Source: Apteryx mantelli
Lineage: Eukaryota > Chordata > Aves > Apterygiformes > Apterygidae
NCBI RefSeq assembly: GCF_036417845.1
Contig: NC_089979.1
Coordinates: 22,028,458-22,092,457 of the forward strand
Direction of reading: 5' to 3'
Length of the DNA stretch: 64,000 nucleotides
The position numbers and the translations under genes are program-made. Shown here piece after piece: positions 51,168 to 62,314 of this stretch. The notes beneath the pieces are model-generated. The model had not been told where the DNA came from. It saw only the letters and a list, made by a program, of their open reading frames with translations, and ran no database searches. Within the stretch, counting starts at the first letter, position 1. Each line of letters starts with the position of its first letter.

Positions 51168-51497
51168 TTGCTACCTAATGGAAGGATATAAAGAAAATGG
51201 AGCCTTCCTCTTCTCAGAGACAAGCAGCAAAAGGACAACGGGCAACAGCCACAAGTTGTGACAAGAAAAATTGCAATTAGATACAAGAAAAAGTTTTTCT
51301 TTATGAGGGTAGTTAAACGCTGGAATAGGTTGAACAGAGTGGCTGTGAAACCTCCAAAATTGGAAATACTCAAAGCTCTGCTGGAAAATGTCCTGAGAAC
51401 TCTGATGTAGTTGCTGCTTTGAGCAAGAGGTTGGATGAAGTGACCTCCAGAGGTCCTGCCCAACCTGAAGTATTCTATGATTCTGTGATTCTGTCGT
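51168..51497 (+). mobile_element. CR1 3'-end fragment, plus orientation
   Basis: This covers the end of CR1 ORF2 and its 3' UTR. It includes a 'cagcaaaaggacaacgggcaacagccacaagttg' block, then 'tttttctttatgagggtagttaaacgctggaataggtt', 'tggaaatactcaaagctc', 'gatgaagtgacctccagaggtcctgcccaacct' and the terminal 'attctatgattctgtgattctg'. It aligns block for block with the C-terminal end of the CR1 at 17.8-18.05 kb but is far more diverged and full of stops, so it is an older insertion. The 5' boundary is approximate. Confidence 0.85.
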
Positions 51498-53326
51498 TAT
51501 AGCTTATACATGAAGAAGTAATATTATATCATCCTGAGTGATATTGCTTTTATTCCAGAGAAGGAAGACAGTCAGTAGTCTATATTGGCATTAGTGACAC
51601 ATTATTATTTGCAGTCTGTCTGGAATCTTTTCTTAGAAAAAATGAAGTTATAATCCATAATTATGTTTGATCTTTATGAATGAAAAAGTTCTGTATTAAA
51701 ATACCTTTCAGCTCCACACCCATCTCCACCCCATTCTCTTTATATATCCATCAGAATCTCTTAATATTTTTAGTCAGAGAAGAACAAAGAAAAGAATATT
51801 GTTGAAAGTTTTCTTTGGAAAGTGGTTTTACTGACTTGCCTTTGACCCCTGTCAGTAAGTAATTACCTTTAAAATTTTAAGAAAAAATAGCTGAAAAAAA
51901 CCTGAGTAATTATCTTTTACTACATATTTTGACAGGAAACCTAGCCCCAGACTTAAAATGAACTACTAGAAACTAGAGGAAACTAGAAAGGCAGGAACCT
52001 CAAATCGCTTTTATAATCCTTTAGTATAACTAAGTACTCTAGTGTGTAGAATTAGGGTTTTTTTCCTGTATTGCTATTATAAAAGCTTTCTAGGACACAT
52101 ACACTTTGTTTTTCCATGAAAGACAAGAATTTTACTATTAGCTAGAATAAAAGTGGGCTCTTTGTTTGTTAAAGTTGCTTTAGACTTTTGCAAGTGTAAA
52201 TGAAGATAGCAGTTGGTCCAATGTCATCTGAAGCAAAGCATTAGATCAATTTCAATTTTGACTATGTGCATAGGATCATAGGAGTTAGGCAGGCAGGCAG
52301 ATATCATGGCAAAAATACTGCTAAATCTACCAGTAGGCTTTCTGCAGAGCTCTTACCGGCAAGTTGGGAATGGCATCAGACATTTAGAAGGATTGTCCAT
52401 TTTCCCTTCATTGAATTTGTAGACAGTCAATTAATCTTGTATCAATGTTGCTTTCTAGACATAGAAACCTTACAAAAGGTGTTTCGCAAATGCCTTCAGG
52501 GACAGAAAGAGACATACAAACAGAGTACCAGTGTTGAAGGAGAAACTTGAAAACAGATTTTGAGAACTTTTAGGAAACTGTAGACCAAAGATGCCTGCAT
52601 TTGCAGAGATAGCAGCTTTTTTAAACCAGTTTGGAAAAATCTGATGTGATCATAGCCAAAAAAAGAGCACAAAGGAACAGGGAATAAGGTTCATAAAGAC
52701 ACAGGATATAGCTATGGCACTGAGTGGCACTGGAGTTTCAGAGCAGAGGATGGACAAGTTAAATGAATAAACTTGGATTTCCAGTAGTTGTCTGAGAACT
52801 GCTTAAAAATCTTAAATAAGTCCTCTTCAGGTGTGCAAAGGGATCTGGACAAGTGTCTCCCCAGGAGAACTGCAGCCAGTGGTAAGCAAAAATACTCAGA
52901 GGACATCATCATTGTGTTCTGAACAAAGGACTGAGATTTCAGCCTAAACATGCATAGCACCTTCACAGTCTTTGAACACAGCCAGTACACAGATATAGGC
53001 TTTGGGTAAACTTGAGGACATGCCAGAAAGAAAGTCTGAGTTACTCCTTAATATGGGCCCAGACGCAAAATGGGCCCTGAACAAAATGCAGGGAGCTAAC
53101 CCAATCACACTCCACCTATGGGGTCCTATGCCCTCACACATCTATCCTTATGCTCCTGCTACCTGTGTTGTTCTGGCCCCAGCCACTTGGGAGTCCTTTC
53201 AATGAGCCATTTCAACTTACTAAATCTGACAGAGAACTAAAGCAGAATAAAACACTTACTGCTGGGTGAGCAAATTCAAGCAACCCACAGAAGGTCACAC
53301 CTTTCTTAGGATGCAGCAGCTCCTTT

Positions 53327-53372
53327 CTCCAAAAACTCTAAAGGGAACCAAACTCTCCAAAAACTCTAAAGG
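53327..53372. repeat. 28-base period tandem duplication
   Basis: CTCCAAAAACTCTAAAGG occurs identically at 53327-53344 and 53355-53372, separated by ten bases. It is a local duplication. Confidence 0.85.
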
Positions 53373-53765
53373 AGTAACTAGCTCAGAGTTAGACATCCAA
53401 TTTTTAGATGCTTACACTAGTACACATTAGATACATGCATCAATATACATCCCCATCCTTGGGATAATGTAACACAGCCAGTATTGCATAGATATGCTGG
53501 TTGCAAGATTGCCCCAAGGACAGTGTGGTTTAGAAGAAGTCTGAATTCTGGCTGCCCTTAAAGTATGGAGGTCATGAGGTTGCCATGCTGCAGGAACCAG
53601 ACACCCACCTAGTATTGTGGATGCAGAGTGTGGGATATGGAAGCAACAACAGGCTAAAGCAGGGCTTCTTGGTCCTGCTTCCTAATGCCAACATAGTAAC
53701 ATTACTGACATCTTTCAGATCACACACTCCAACCTAAAGCAGGTGAGTCACAGCAAGCCATGACA

Positions 53766-53790
53766 TGGATGGATGGATAAATGGATAGGT
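53766..53790. repeat. GGAT/GATA simple repeat
   Basis: A short run of imperfect GGAT tetramers. Confidence 0.75.
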
Positions 53791-55065
53791 GGTCAATGTT
53801 AATGGAATTACATGCAGTGGTTTCAATTCTCATAATCCCTCTCCAAAGGCAGTCTAGACACTACATAGCATTTCACAGTAACAAATAAAAAATTGATAGG
53901 ATACAATAAAACATCATCATAAACTGTCCCATTAACAGAAATAAGGAAGTGAATAAGAAACCAAGAAAAGGCATCCTGATAACAATTTAAAAACAGTTTT
54001 CAGGTGTTTTGGGAGAGTATATTTGGATGTCAGAAGAGCCCTGAAGCTAAGGCAAAAGCATGCAGAGCTGAGATGCACTGATGGCTTTCCTAAAAGTCAA
54101 GCTATGTGACTGGTCAGATCACTCCTGAATTCACCCCAAACCAGCTGCCTAAGGAACAAAAGAGATCAAGTCATTCTTGAGTTAGGCTTGCTTGGGCAGT
54201 AATCATCTGAACTGCTGAAACTGTCATGTTGCACTCACATTTTGCTGAGTATTTAGGACAAAATCCAGACTTCCAGGTTAAGTGCTTAATTTAGGTGTTG
54301 CAGTGCCCAAAATCTATTCTCTTAGTATCAAAACAAGGATCTAGACTACTTGGTTTAAATGCACAACCACTCTACACATCTAATGGAGAGAGACAGCACC
54401 CCTGAAGAACAACCCCAAAAGTCTAGTTGCTGAGTTGAGTGATGCCTACAATAGCCCATAGGAAATGCCACACTGAGTCTGAACTCAGGAGTTTAGGAGA
54501 GTGGCTGCGGGTTTCAAATTAGGTCTCTATCAGTAGGGCATCTAGACTGCATAGGAAAAATAAAAACAAAAGAAGAGCCTAGAATCCACACCACCTACTT
54601 CCAAATTAAGAGCACAAACTAAGGTGACATCAAAGAGCAACAGGGAGCAGTAACATTCCTAATTTTCAGGGGACCTATCCTGCACCTTACCTTGAATACC
54701 TATCAGAATTCCAAGTTGACCATAGATCCCTTTTGTTTTAGGAAACCAGTGGTATTGAAGTTTAGCTCCCTGGGACTTGGAAATTTAGACTCCATCTCAT
54801 TTATGCAGAAAACTGGCACTCTGTTTTAATCAGTTCCTCACAGGCAGATTTACTCACAGGTCCTTTAGTGAGGATACAGTTTAAATTTAGGCTGGGACTA
54901 GTTAATTCTGTGGATTAGCATTTCTGTTTGCCATGATGCATGTTGGAGAACAAAATCTCTTCATTCACCATAAAAATTCCACCAGACACAAATGTGAACA
55001 CTGGAAACATGGACAATAAAACTGTGAGAAAAAGTGAAAATTAATCTAGTTCTCAGTTTATAGTT

Positions 55066-55190
55066 TTCAAGTCTCTTACATACATTATCTCATCAAGCTG
55101 CACAACAGCTCTCTGAGCAGAAGTGTCAAATGGAGACTTTTTCACTCCTACTGAACCAAAGCTACTCTGTGATAGAACACAGTGACCACA
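55066..55190 (-). repeat. MIR-like SINE fragment
   Basis: 'tcttacatacattatctcatcaagctgcacaacagctctctgagcagaagtgtcaaatgg' parallels the MIR reverse complement 'ctttacatacattaactcatttaatcctcacaacaaccctgtgaggtag'. Diverged; the right boundary is uncertain. Confidence 0.5.
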
Positions 55191-57479
55191 AGAAATAAAG
55201 ACTAATGATATCGTCACTACAGATACAAAAAAAAGATGGCTCTAGAATGCAATCAGCCAAGTACAAGCTTGTCCATGTTACCTATATTCATGTTCTGTCT
55301 GGGCAGGTGGCACTCTGCATCTTTAATACGCAAAGTTCCTGTGTGTTTTATCATACTTGGAGGGCAGCACCTCCTGCTGTGTTAGGAGGCTATATTGGGG
55401 CCTTGACTCATTTCTTACCCAGAAGGGACATCACTGACTCACCAGTGTCCCAGGGCAGACTTATTTCAGTCTGACTGTGCTAATCTTAGGGGTAGAGCAC
55501 AAGGTGATCTGCTGTGAAGCCTTTTTCATAAAGCTGACATTATCAAAACAAAGACCAATAAGAAAAGTCTGCCAGTGCTTATAACTCATATGACAGTATT
55601 AAATGATCCCACCAACACCACTGCAAATAACATACTGGAGTTAATGTAAAAGTGGTATGAGTGAAACCTGTGTATGTGACAGAATTGCAGTTAAAAATAA
55701 AGTCTGCAGTTAAATAACTTGACTGCCAGGGTGTTGGTGCCAGTTGTTTCTAGGTTTCCTTTTGTCATGGTATCATTCATTGGGCAAAGCACAATCAGTG
55801 TGTGTGAAGATTAGATTCAATATTTGAGAAAGCAGAAGATACTCTGTCCAAATGCCAAAACAGTTGGAGCACTTCCACTCAAGCAAAGATGGGTTTGTGA
55901 AAATAGGGAGCAGAAGAGTTTTTTTTCAGGATTTAGGGGTGTATTTTGAGAATGGGGGTTGGCTCTTTGACCTTTGTCTTCGTGACTAACAAATTTAATT
56001 CCATGAAAAGATAGCGTTTATGAACTGACTGATTTACTTCATCTTATGCTACATCTGTAATGACACTGTGTACACTGATGCACTTTGTAAGTTAAGAACA
56101 AGCAGACCAAAAATGCCAGCAGTTTTTACCACCCCTAGGGTTAGAGGCATTTGTCAAGTCCACCTTAGACCCTGTCTCCTTTAATTGCTCAAGACTGACT
56201 GCTAGAATCTCAGCAAGAGTATGACTGGAAATAAACTATATTACACAGCATTTTCAGGTCACGATTGGTGCCATGGTAACACTGTGGCAATAAGACTTAA
56301 AAAAGGAAATGGCCTTAAAGGGCAAAAAATGTGCATCTTGAAGACAAGCAAGTGGGATATTGAGGAGGTTTTGTCTCTCCAGAAAAAAAAAAAAATTCTT
56401 TTTTTCTGCCTCAGATAATTTTTTCAGATTCTATTTTAAGGTAATTAACTTCTTAATTTGCCTGATAAAAATTAACACTCATATAGTTTTTATTTTAAGT
56501 TGCATGATCACTAAAATCTTCAAACTTAGCTGTCTATCATTTGAAGCGCTCATATTTTGGGGTTCATATTTCTTTGTGACCAGTGTTACCAAGAGAAAAA
56601 ATCCCTTTTGGCTGAGCTTTTGTTTTCAGCCTGTGGTTTGTTGCTATATTTTTATTTTGGTGATCAGTGCAGGCTTTGTCCCTGTTGCATTAAGGTGAGA
56701 AAATCTACTACAAGATTGTGTGATTTTGGTGGCATGTTCAGTATTTCTCAGGCCCAATCCTGAGCTCATTTACCTGTTGCACGCCCTGTAAGGCTAGCAT
56801 CAGTCCTATTGCCTGTAACTGTTTTAGCCTGGAACCATGTTTGTTTTGAAATGTGGGATTAGTCCTTTAAATCCTTTCAAAGCTTTAGGATCACCACTTT
56901 TCATTAGCTCAAACTGATAATGCATCTTTGCTCTCTGAGCAATATTAAAAGTACAAGGAAATTAAATGCACAAACAGCTGCTCTTCAAAGAACTGCATGT
57001 ATTAACTGTAAACAAACAAGATGATCTGTCAAGTCTGTAGGTTTCTGCAACAGCAGACACTGAAGCACATGTTGGTCTCCCACACAAATAAAAAGAACTC
57101 CCTAAAAGAAAAACTAATTACTACACAACTACTCTTACTTCCACAGCCATTATAAGAACTGTTCACTATAACAGATTTGCTTCTACCCCACCAATGTCTG
57201 ACCAAAGTTTGCAAAAATTTCTTCCTAGCGTTGAAATTATAGATGACAACAGAGTGAATGGATGTAGAATTGATCAATTTGCTTTATATTCCTTGTAAAA
57301 TTCTTTCTTAAATCCCTGGAAATAGGCAGTGCTCACAGCAACAAAACGAGCAAAGCCATCTGCTGGAAACTGTTGAACATCTGCTCATTCCTGAAAAATA
57401 TACTGTGGAGCATGTTATTCTACTTGAGCTATTTGAAAAGGAAGACTTAGTTGGAGAGTAGTTCCCCAGAAGCATAGAG

Positions 57480-58650
57480 AACTAGATGACATCTCTAAAG
57501 ATTGTGTAGTCCTTGTCCACTCCCCTTGGCAGGATATTTAAGTCATCTCAGAGATGTTTGCCCAGCCTACTGCAAGGATTCCCAGAGCTGATTCTGGGAA
57601 TCTGGGAACTGATTCTAACCTTCCCAGTCAACCCTTAGAAAGTCCATCTTAATATCTAACCTCAATATTTTTTGCCGTTTTACTTTTATCCACATGAACA
57701 GAGAGATCAAATTATTCCCTTCTTTTTTGAAACATATTGTTATCATGATATCCCTCAGTCTTTTCTTCTAAAGCAAAATAACCCCAAATCTTCCATGCTT
57801 TCCATATAGATAATGTTTTCCAGACCTCTGAACAATCCTGTGGCTCTCCTCTGGGCTTTTTCAATGGGTGCACGGCTTTCCAAAAGTACAGTGCCATATT
57901 TGGATACAACGCACATTTTTCCAGTGCTTCTGATAGTTCAATTTTACATTAGATTTTTTTCCAGGATTGAAATTAAACTGACTATAGAACAGTCACTGGA
58001 TCACTGGTCTCTTGGATCCTTTTTTCCTCTGCGGAGTAAAGACAGGTCCTCGTAAATAAACTATTCTCCACAAGGACACAAACCTACTAACGGTTCCAAG
58101 AGGCTTCCTTCAGTTCTTCATGCGTTTTAAGAAAAAATTTGTCAGGCCTGGCTGAGATGAAAACATCTAATTTACCTAATTTACTCTCTAGTTTGTTCTT
58201 TCCCTATTTCCATATCTGAGACCTTACCCCTTGGGTGTTGGCCATAGTTGTGTTAGCTCACAGTTGACCTTTTCAGTGAAGACATTTTCAAAAACACATA
58301 AAACACTTCTGCCTTCTTTGCGTCCTTTGTCAGTTGCTTTTCCTGTCCATTAGGTAGCGGAAAAGTATGTTCTTTGGTCTTCTTCTTGCTCTGAATATTG
58401 AAGGCACTAAGGATTTGTTGTCATTACTGATGTTTCCTCATAACTGTATTTCATTTTTCCTTTATCTTTCTGATTTTGTTCCTACTTGCTCAGGTTGTTT
58501 TTTTATTTCCATATTTAGTGGTCAGATCTATTTTCCACTTTCTCTCTTCTTGGACTTGATGCCAATGAAGAGTTCGTGATTTAACTAACCTGATCTCTTA
58601 CTGCATTCCTATCCTGCATTGGGACAGTTTGTGCTTGTGACTTTAGCAGT
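57480..58650 (-). mobile_element. ancient CR1/L3-like LINE, minus orientation
   Basis: A long, highly diverged copy of the old amniote CR1/L3 type. Reading the plus strand (reverse complement of the element), I see 3'-end blocks 'aagtcatctcagagatgtttg' and 'cttagaaagtccatcttaatatctaacct', then 'tatcatgatatccctcagtcttttcttct', 'aataaccccaaatcttcca', 'gttttccagacctctgaacaatcctgtggctctcctctgggc'. Further on come RT-region pieces ('gactatagaacag...ggatccttttttcc') and endonuclease/RT-linker blocks ('ccctatttccatatctgagaccttaccccttgg', 'tcctttgtcagttg', 'ttggtcttcttcttgctctgaat', 'aactaacctgatctcttactgc'). The order matches full-length copies common in turtles and crocodilians. No frame is intact. 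Internal gaps are likely. Confidence 0.7.
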
Positions 58651-58727
58651 GTTTTCTAGAAGAACTGTCAGATATCTTTAACTCCCTTGAAAATAAAAAG
58701 ACACTTCCAGAAATGCTATGTAATCCC

Positions 58728-58766
58728 TGAACAATATACTCTTCAGCTGAACAATATACTTTTCAG
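58728..58766. repeat. 20-base tandem duplication
   Basis: TGAACAATATACTCTTCAGC is followed directly by a second copy with one change (TGAACAATATACTTTTCAG). It lies just beyond the ancient LINE. Confidence 0.85.
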
Positions 58767-61700
58767 TAGAATTTTATGTTTCCTGCAAAGAAGTCACGTT
58801 AAGCCAGGATATGGGTATCAATCTACACAGCTCCAACACAGGTGAGGCAAATAACCACCTGCTAGGTATCCCCCTTAAACCCTTCCAAAAACATGCCTAG
58901 GAGCTATAGGGTAGTACTCAAATGTAGCTTTAAGTCTTTGAAATCATAACATTTCCCTATGGAATGGTTGAGCACTTGGAAGCACCTCCTGGAAGTTTCA
59001 TTTGCTGTACAGAAGCACTAGGATCTTAATTCCACCGCCCAAGTTAGACACCTAAAATCAGGCAGTATGAATTCTCTTCATAGTCTTTGCTTGAAGGCTA
59101 GTTTACAATCTACAGACTTTTCCTCATTAGGAAAACATTTTCCATTATGCTAGATATTGAGGATGCTTCATAGTAAAGGTGTTTTTGAAGGCGGTTGGCC
59201 CTACCTAGTAAGTGATTGAAGTTTTCATAAAGAGCTTCACAGGAACATCACCGTGGTAAGACAAAAGAGTGCTATTAAAAAGTCATTTAGTAAAGGGGAT
59301 TGAGTAGAGAAGTAGGACAAGAATAAGAGCTGAGAGCTGTGAACATTGTAGAACTTTGCAGACAGTGAGAAGAAATTAGAACTTGATACAGGAAAAGAGA
59401 AGTGAAGGTGAAGAGATAACCAAAAGAAGCATTTTTAAGCAGCAGTATACTGTGATATACCAGCAGATGGAAAAGAGACTTGCACTGAATCTAAATCTTT
59501 ATTCTGTAAAACTAGGTTAGGGAACATCCAACTTTCTAGCTTGTACGCACTGAACATCTATCCTGTTTGTGTTTTAACTGGCTTATGTATTGATTATCTT
59601 TGGACTCTGAAACTTGCCTAAATATTTTAAAGAAAGAGTGCAAACTGTTTACCAATGACATCAATACCTGGTTCAGAAGACCATCTGACAGCAGAGCTTC
59701 CTAGTCTGTAATTGTACTATTTAATTCTGCAAAGTATCCTGGGATAGTTTACGTGAAAGATGTTCTATGTAAACAATTACATAACACAGCATACTTAACA
59801 GAGCTACTCTGAGTAGCGCAGGTCTGTTTTCAGAGGCCGTGCCCAAAACTCTCTGGAGACGGCACACCTCTCAGGCCTAACTGTGGCTATGCTTTGAGGG
59901 AAACTTTCCGTGAGCAATCTTAGGGGATTTTTTTCTGTCAGGAAGCCTGTAAAATGCTGCTGTAGTTTAGCTGTGCCCAAGGAACTGGATGATCTCTAAC
60001 TTGAAAATAAAGGGTGAGTGTCTGGAGACAATCAAGAGCAGAAGTTAGATTTCCCAATGCAAATTTGTCAGCAAACCAAGACTAGGACTCATCACTCCCT
60101 TAATTATAAAGTGGTTTATGTCAGTGATATAAACCAAACCATAAATAGAGATGATTCTAGAAAAATAACCCTAAAGCCTATGGGTATGTAGGTGAGAAGT
60201 AAATACAACCTCTCTGGTTGTTTGTAATAGATTTTACCTTCCCTGGAGTTGTTGTCTTCTAATACATCCACATTCATCTTTGGATTTTCTTTTTCCCACA
60301 CTTCTCCCTTGATATGCAAAGCTCTGATTTGATTAAACCCCACAGAAAGTCAGACCAGCTGTGCCTAGCTGAAGGTGCTTCATTCCCTAAAGGAAGAAAG
60401 AGAAAGCCAGATTACAGAAGAGCTGGGAGTCAGGATGTCTGGGTGGCACTTCTTTCCCTACATTGCTGCAATTCTGCAAAGGCTTAAAACCAATAATGAG
60501 CAATTTCCCAGGCATGTTGGAGGTTAACTAAATGTTTTCTTTGTCCATATAGTAAAGGTCCCATATTTTGCATCAGGCCAGTAGCCCCTATCCCTTTCTC
60601 CGCTCTTCCCTCTCAAGAAGCCTTCCCTTTCATCTTGTGCAGGTAGCCCCAGCCATTACCCTATACTGCCACGTCTGACAGGGGATAGCACTGGTCTGGA
60701 ATGGAAATACGGAGACCTAACTTCTATTCCCAAAGCTGCAAATGGCTTTTCAGGTGACCTGGAGAGCATCAGCTGACCCCATGTGTCCCAGTTCCCTCAT
60801 AAGCAAAGGGAAGGGAAGTGGGGAGGGAATGATACCCTTCCCTTCTGTAAAAGTGCTTGAAGGGCAATCAATGAAAAGTGTTGTGTAGCAACTAGGTATT
60901 TATATTAGTAGGACTTCAGACTGACAGGGAAAAAGAAGATTCCCCTGAGTTCAGAGGGTGCCCAAAAAAGTGCCCAAACACTCTTTTACATCTTCAAGTA
61001 CGCAGAGAGCCTCTGCCAGCTCCAAGACTAGACAAGCAGAAAGAGAAGAGACAGGAGAGGATGCTTGATTGCTTTCAAACACAGAGGCAAACTTTCTCTA
61101 TCAGTATGTGAAAGATCCAGCTGAGCTCTACACCCAAGCTTTTCTAAGCTGAATATATCAAAACCTGTATTAAGTTAGGAGTTGAATCAATGAGTTTGTG
61201 TAGGCTCAAAAATCCTATAGATTAAGGCAGTGGCAGAAGGAGGGTGGAAAACAGCATTAGGGAGCAGGGCCACAGCACTGAAAACTATATATATTGAAGT
61301 GAAAATGTGTAAGCGTTGGCTTGGATGGTCGGACATAGAAACATAGGAAGGCATCTGGATCAAAACTGAGACCAGAGAGGGCAGTTCTGCATGCCTATTT
61401 TAATTCCCCAGGATAGCCTTGTGATGAATGGGAATGCAGTGTGCACCATGAACTGATAGCTTAGCAGGACACCAGTGCAGACTTCTTGAGAGGATAATTT
61501 ATATTCCTCTATTAGGAAGCTACACCATGATGTCTGTAGAGGAACAGGCCTGTTTCAGGGCATGGATGATGACACTCAGCACACATGGCTGATCTCCCCT
61601 CATCCTCCCTCCTGCCTCAGGACTCCCTTTCAGTTTCTTTGTTGCTCTGGGACATGTATGTGCCTCGCACAGCTGCCCTGCATGTCAGGCCACAAGAGGA

Positions 61701-62240
61701 GGGCAGAGGTTGTGAAGCTGGGCAGCCCATGTGAATTAGCTATAGTAAGAGGGGAGGAAGGAGTAGGGGAGCAAGTGGGAGGATAATACAGGATTTAGGT
61801 GTATGAGTCTCGCATTCCACACACGAGACTTGACACCTCTGCACCAGATGTGTGCTGCTGCAGAATGACCTGAATTGTGCCTGTGCACAGAGCTCCCTAC
61901 AGACATGCTTCAGGTGCATCAGGCCCAAAAGCACATCCCATACCTCCCATACAGCAGGGCACTGCTGTAACTCTCTTCTACTGCACAGTGTGTTTGTAGA
62001 GCCCTTAGGATGGGATAGAGCAACAATAGCATGTTCTGTTCTTTGGGGGACCAGAAAAGTGAATTTCATGCCTAAAGTGTAAGTCTAACAACCCCCTGCT
62101 ATTACCTGCTGCCCCAGTCCTTCCTCAGCCTTGAGCATTCCCAGACAAAGCAACAAGCTTTGTTCTCACAATCTCCTCAGTGCTCATATGTTCCACAGGT
62201 ACTTCTTTTTGTGGCATTTTGAAACAAAAAATGTTTTGAA
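58767..62240. other. non-coding stretch
   Basis: No supported gene. It includes one MIR-like fragment (60.68-60.91 kb). The GC-richer interval 61.56-62.07 kb has open frames on both strands (61562-61786 plus, 61740-62069 minus) with no recognisable product. Confidence 0.6.
60680..60910 (+). repeat. MIR-like (amniote MIR) SINE
   Basis: Plus-orientation order of blocks: 'tagcactggtctggaatggaaatacggagacctaacttctattccc' (head and B-box-like region), then 'ggtgacctgga', 'tgtgtcccagttccctcataa', 'ggaatgataccctt', 'ttctgtaaaagtgcttgaag' and 'atgaaaagtgttgtgtagcaactaggtattta'. This parallels the amniote MIR consensus from the tRNA-like head to the 'aaagtgctatataagagctaggtatta' tail, so the copy is nearly full length though old. 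Confidence 0.65.
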
Positions 62241-62314
62241 CTCAATCTGCAAAATGAAAAATACAGGCGCTACCCTGCTAATGCAGGGTTTTTCATTTTG
62301 CAGGCTAGACTGAG
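62241..62314. repeat. near-perfect foldback (inverted repeat)
   Basis: CTGCAAAATGAAAAA (62247-62261) is the exact reverse complement of TTTTTCATTTTGCAG (62289-62303). Inside, CCCTGC (62273-62278) pairs with GCAGGG (62283-62288) around a TAAT loop; an 11-base one-sided bulge separates the two stems. CTCA at 62241-62244 can pair with TGAG at 62311-62314, extending the base. The single-stranded form would make a hairpin of about 75 nt. It could be a small fold-back transposon, a precursor of a small RNA, or a palindrome formed by replication error. Confidence 0.7.

Larger units (their letters stand above)
51498..57479. other. non-coding stretch
   Basis: No supported gene. It contains a MIR-like fragment at 55.07 kb, a 28-base period duplication at 53.33 kb and a GGAT simple repeat at 53.77 kb. 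Motifs of the form TTAGxxxCCTA and 'agttagacatccaatttttagatgctta' near 53.39 kb and 54.45-54.55 kb may be decayed interspersed repeats, but I cannot name the family. Confidence 0.6.
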
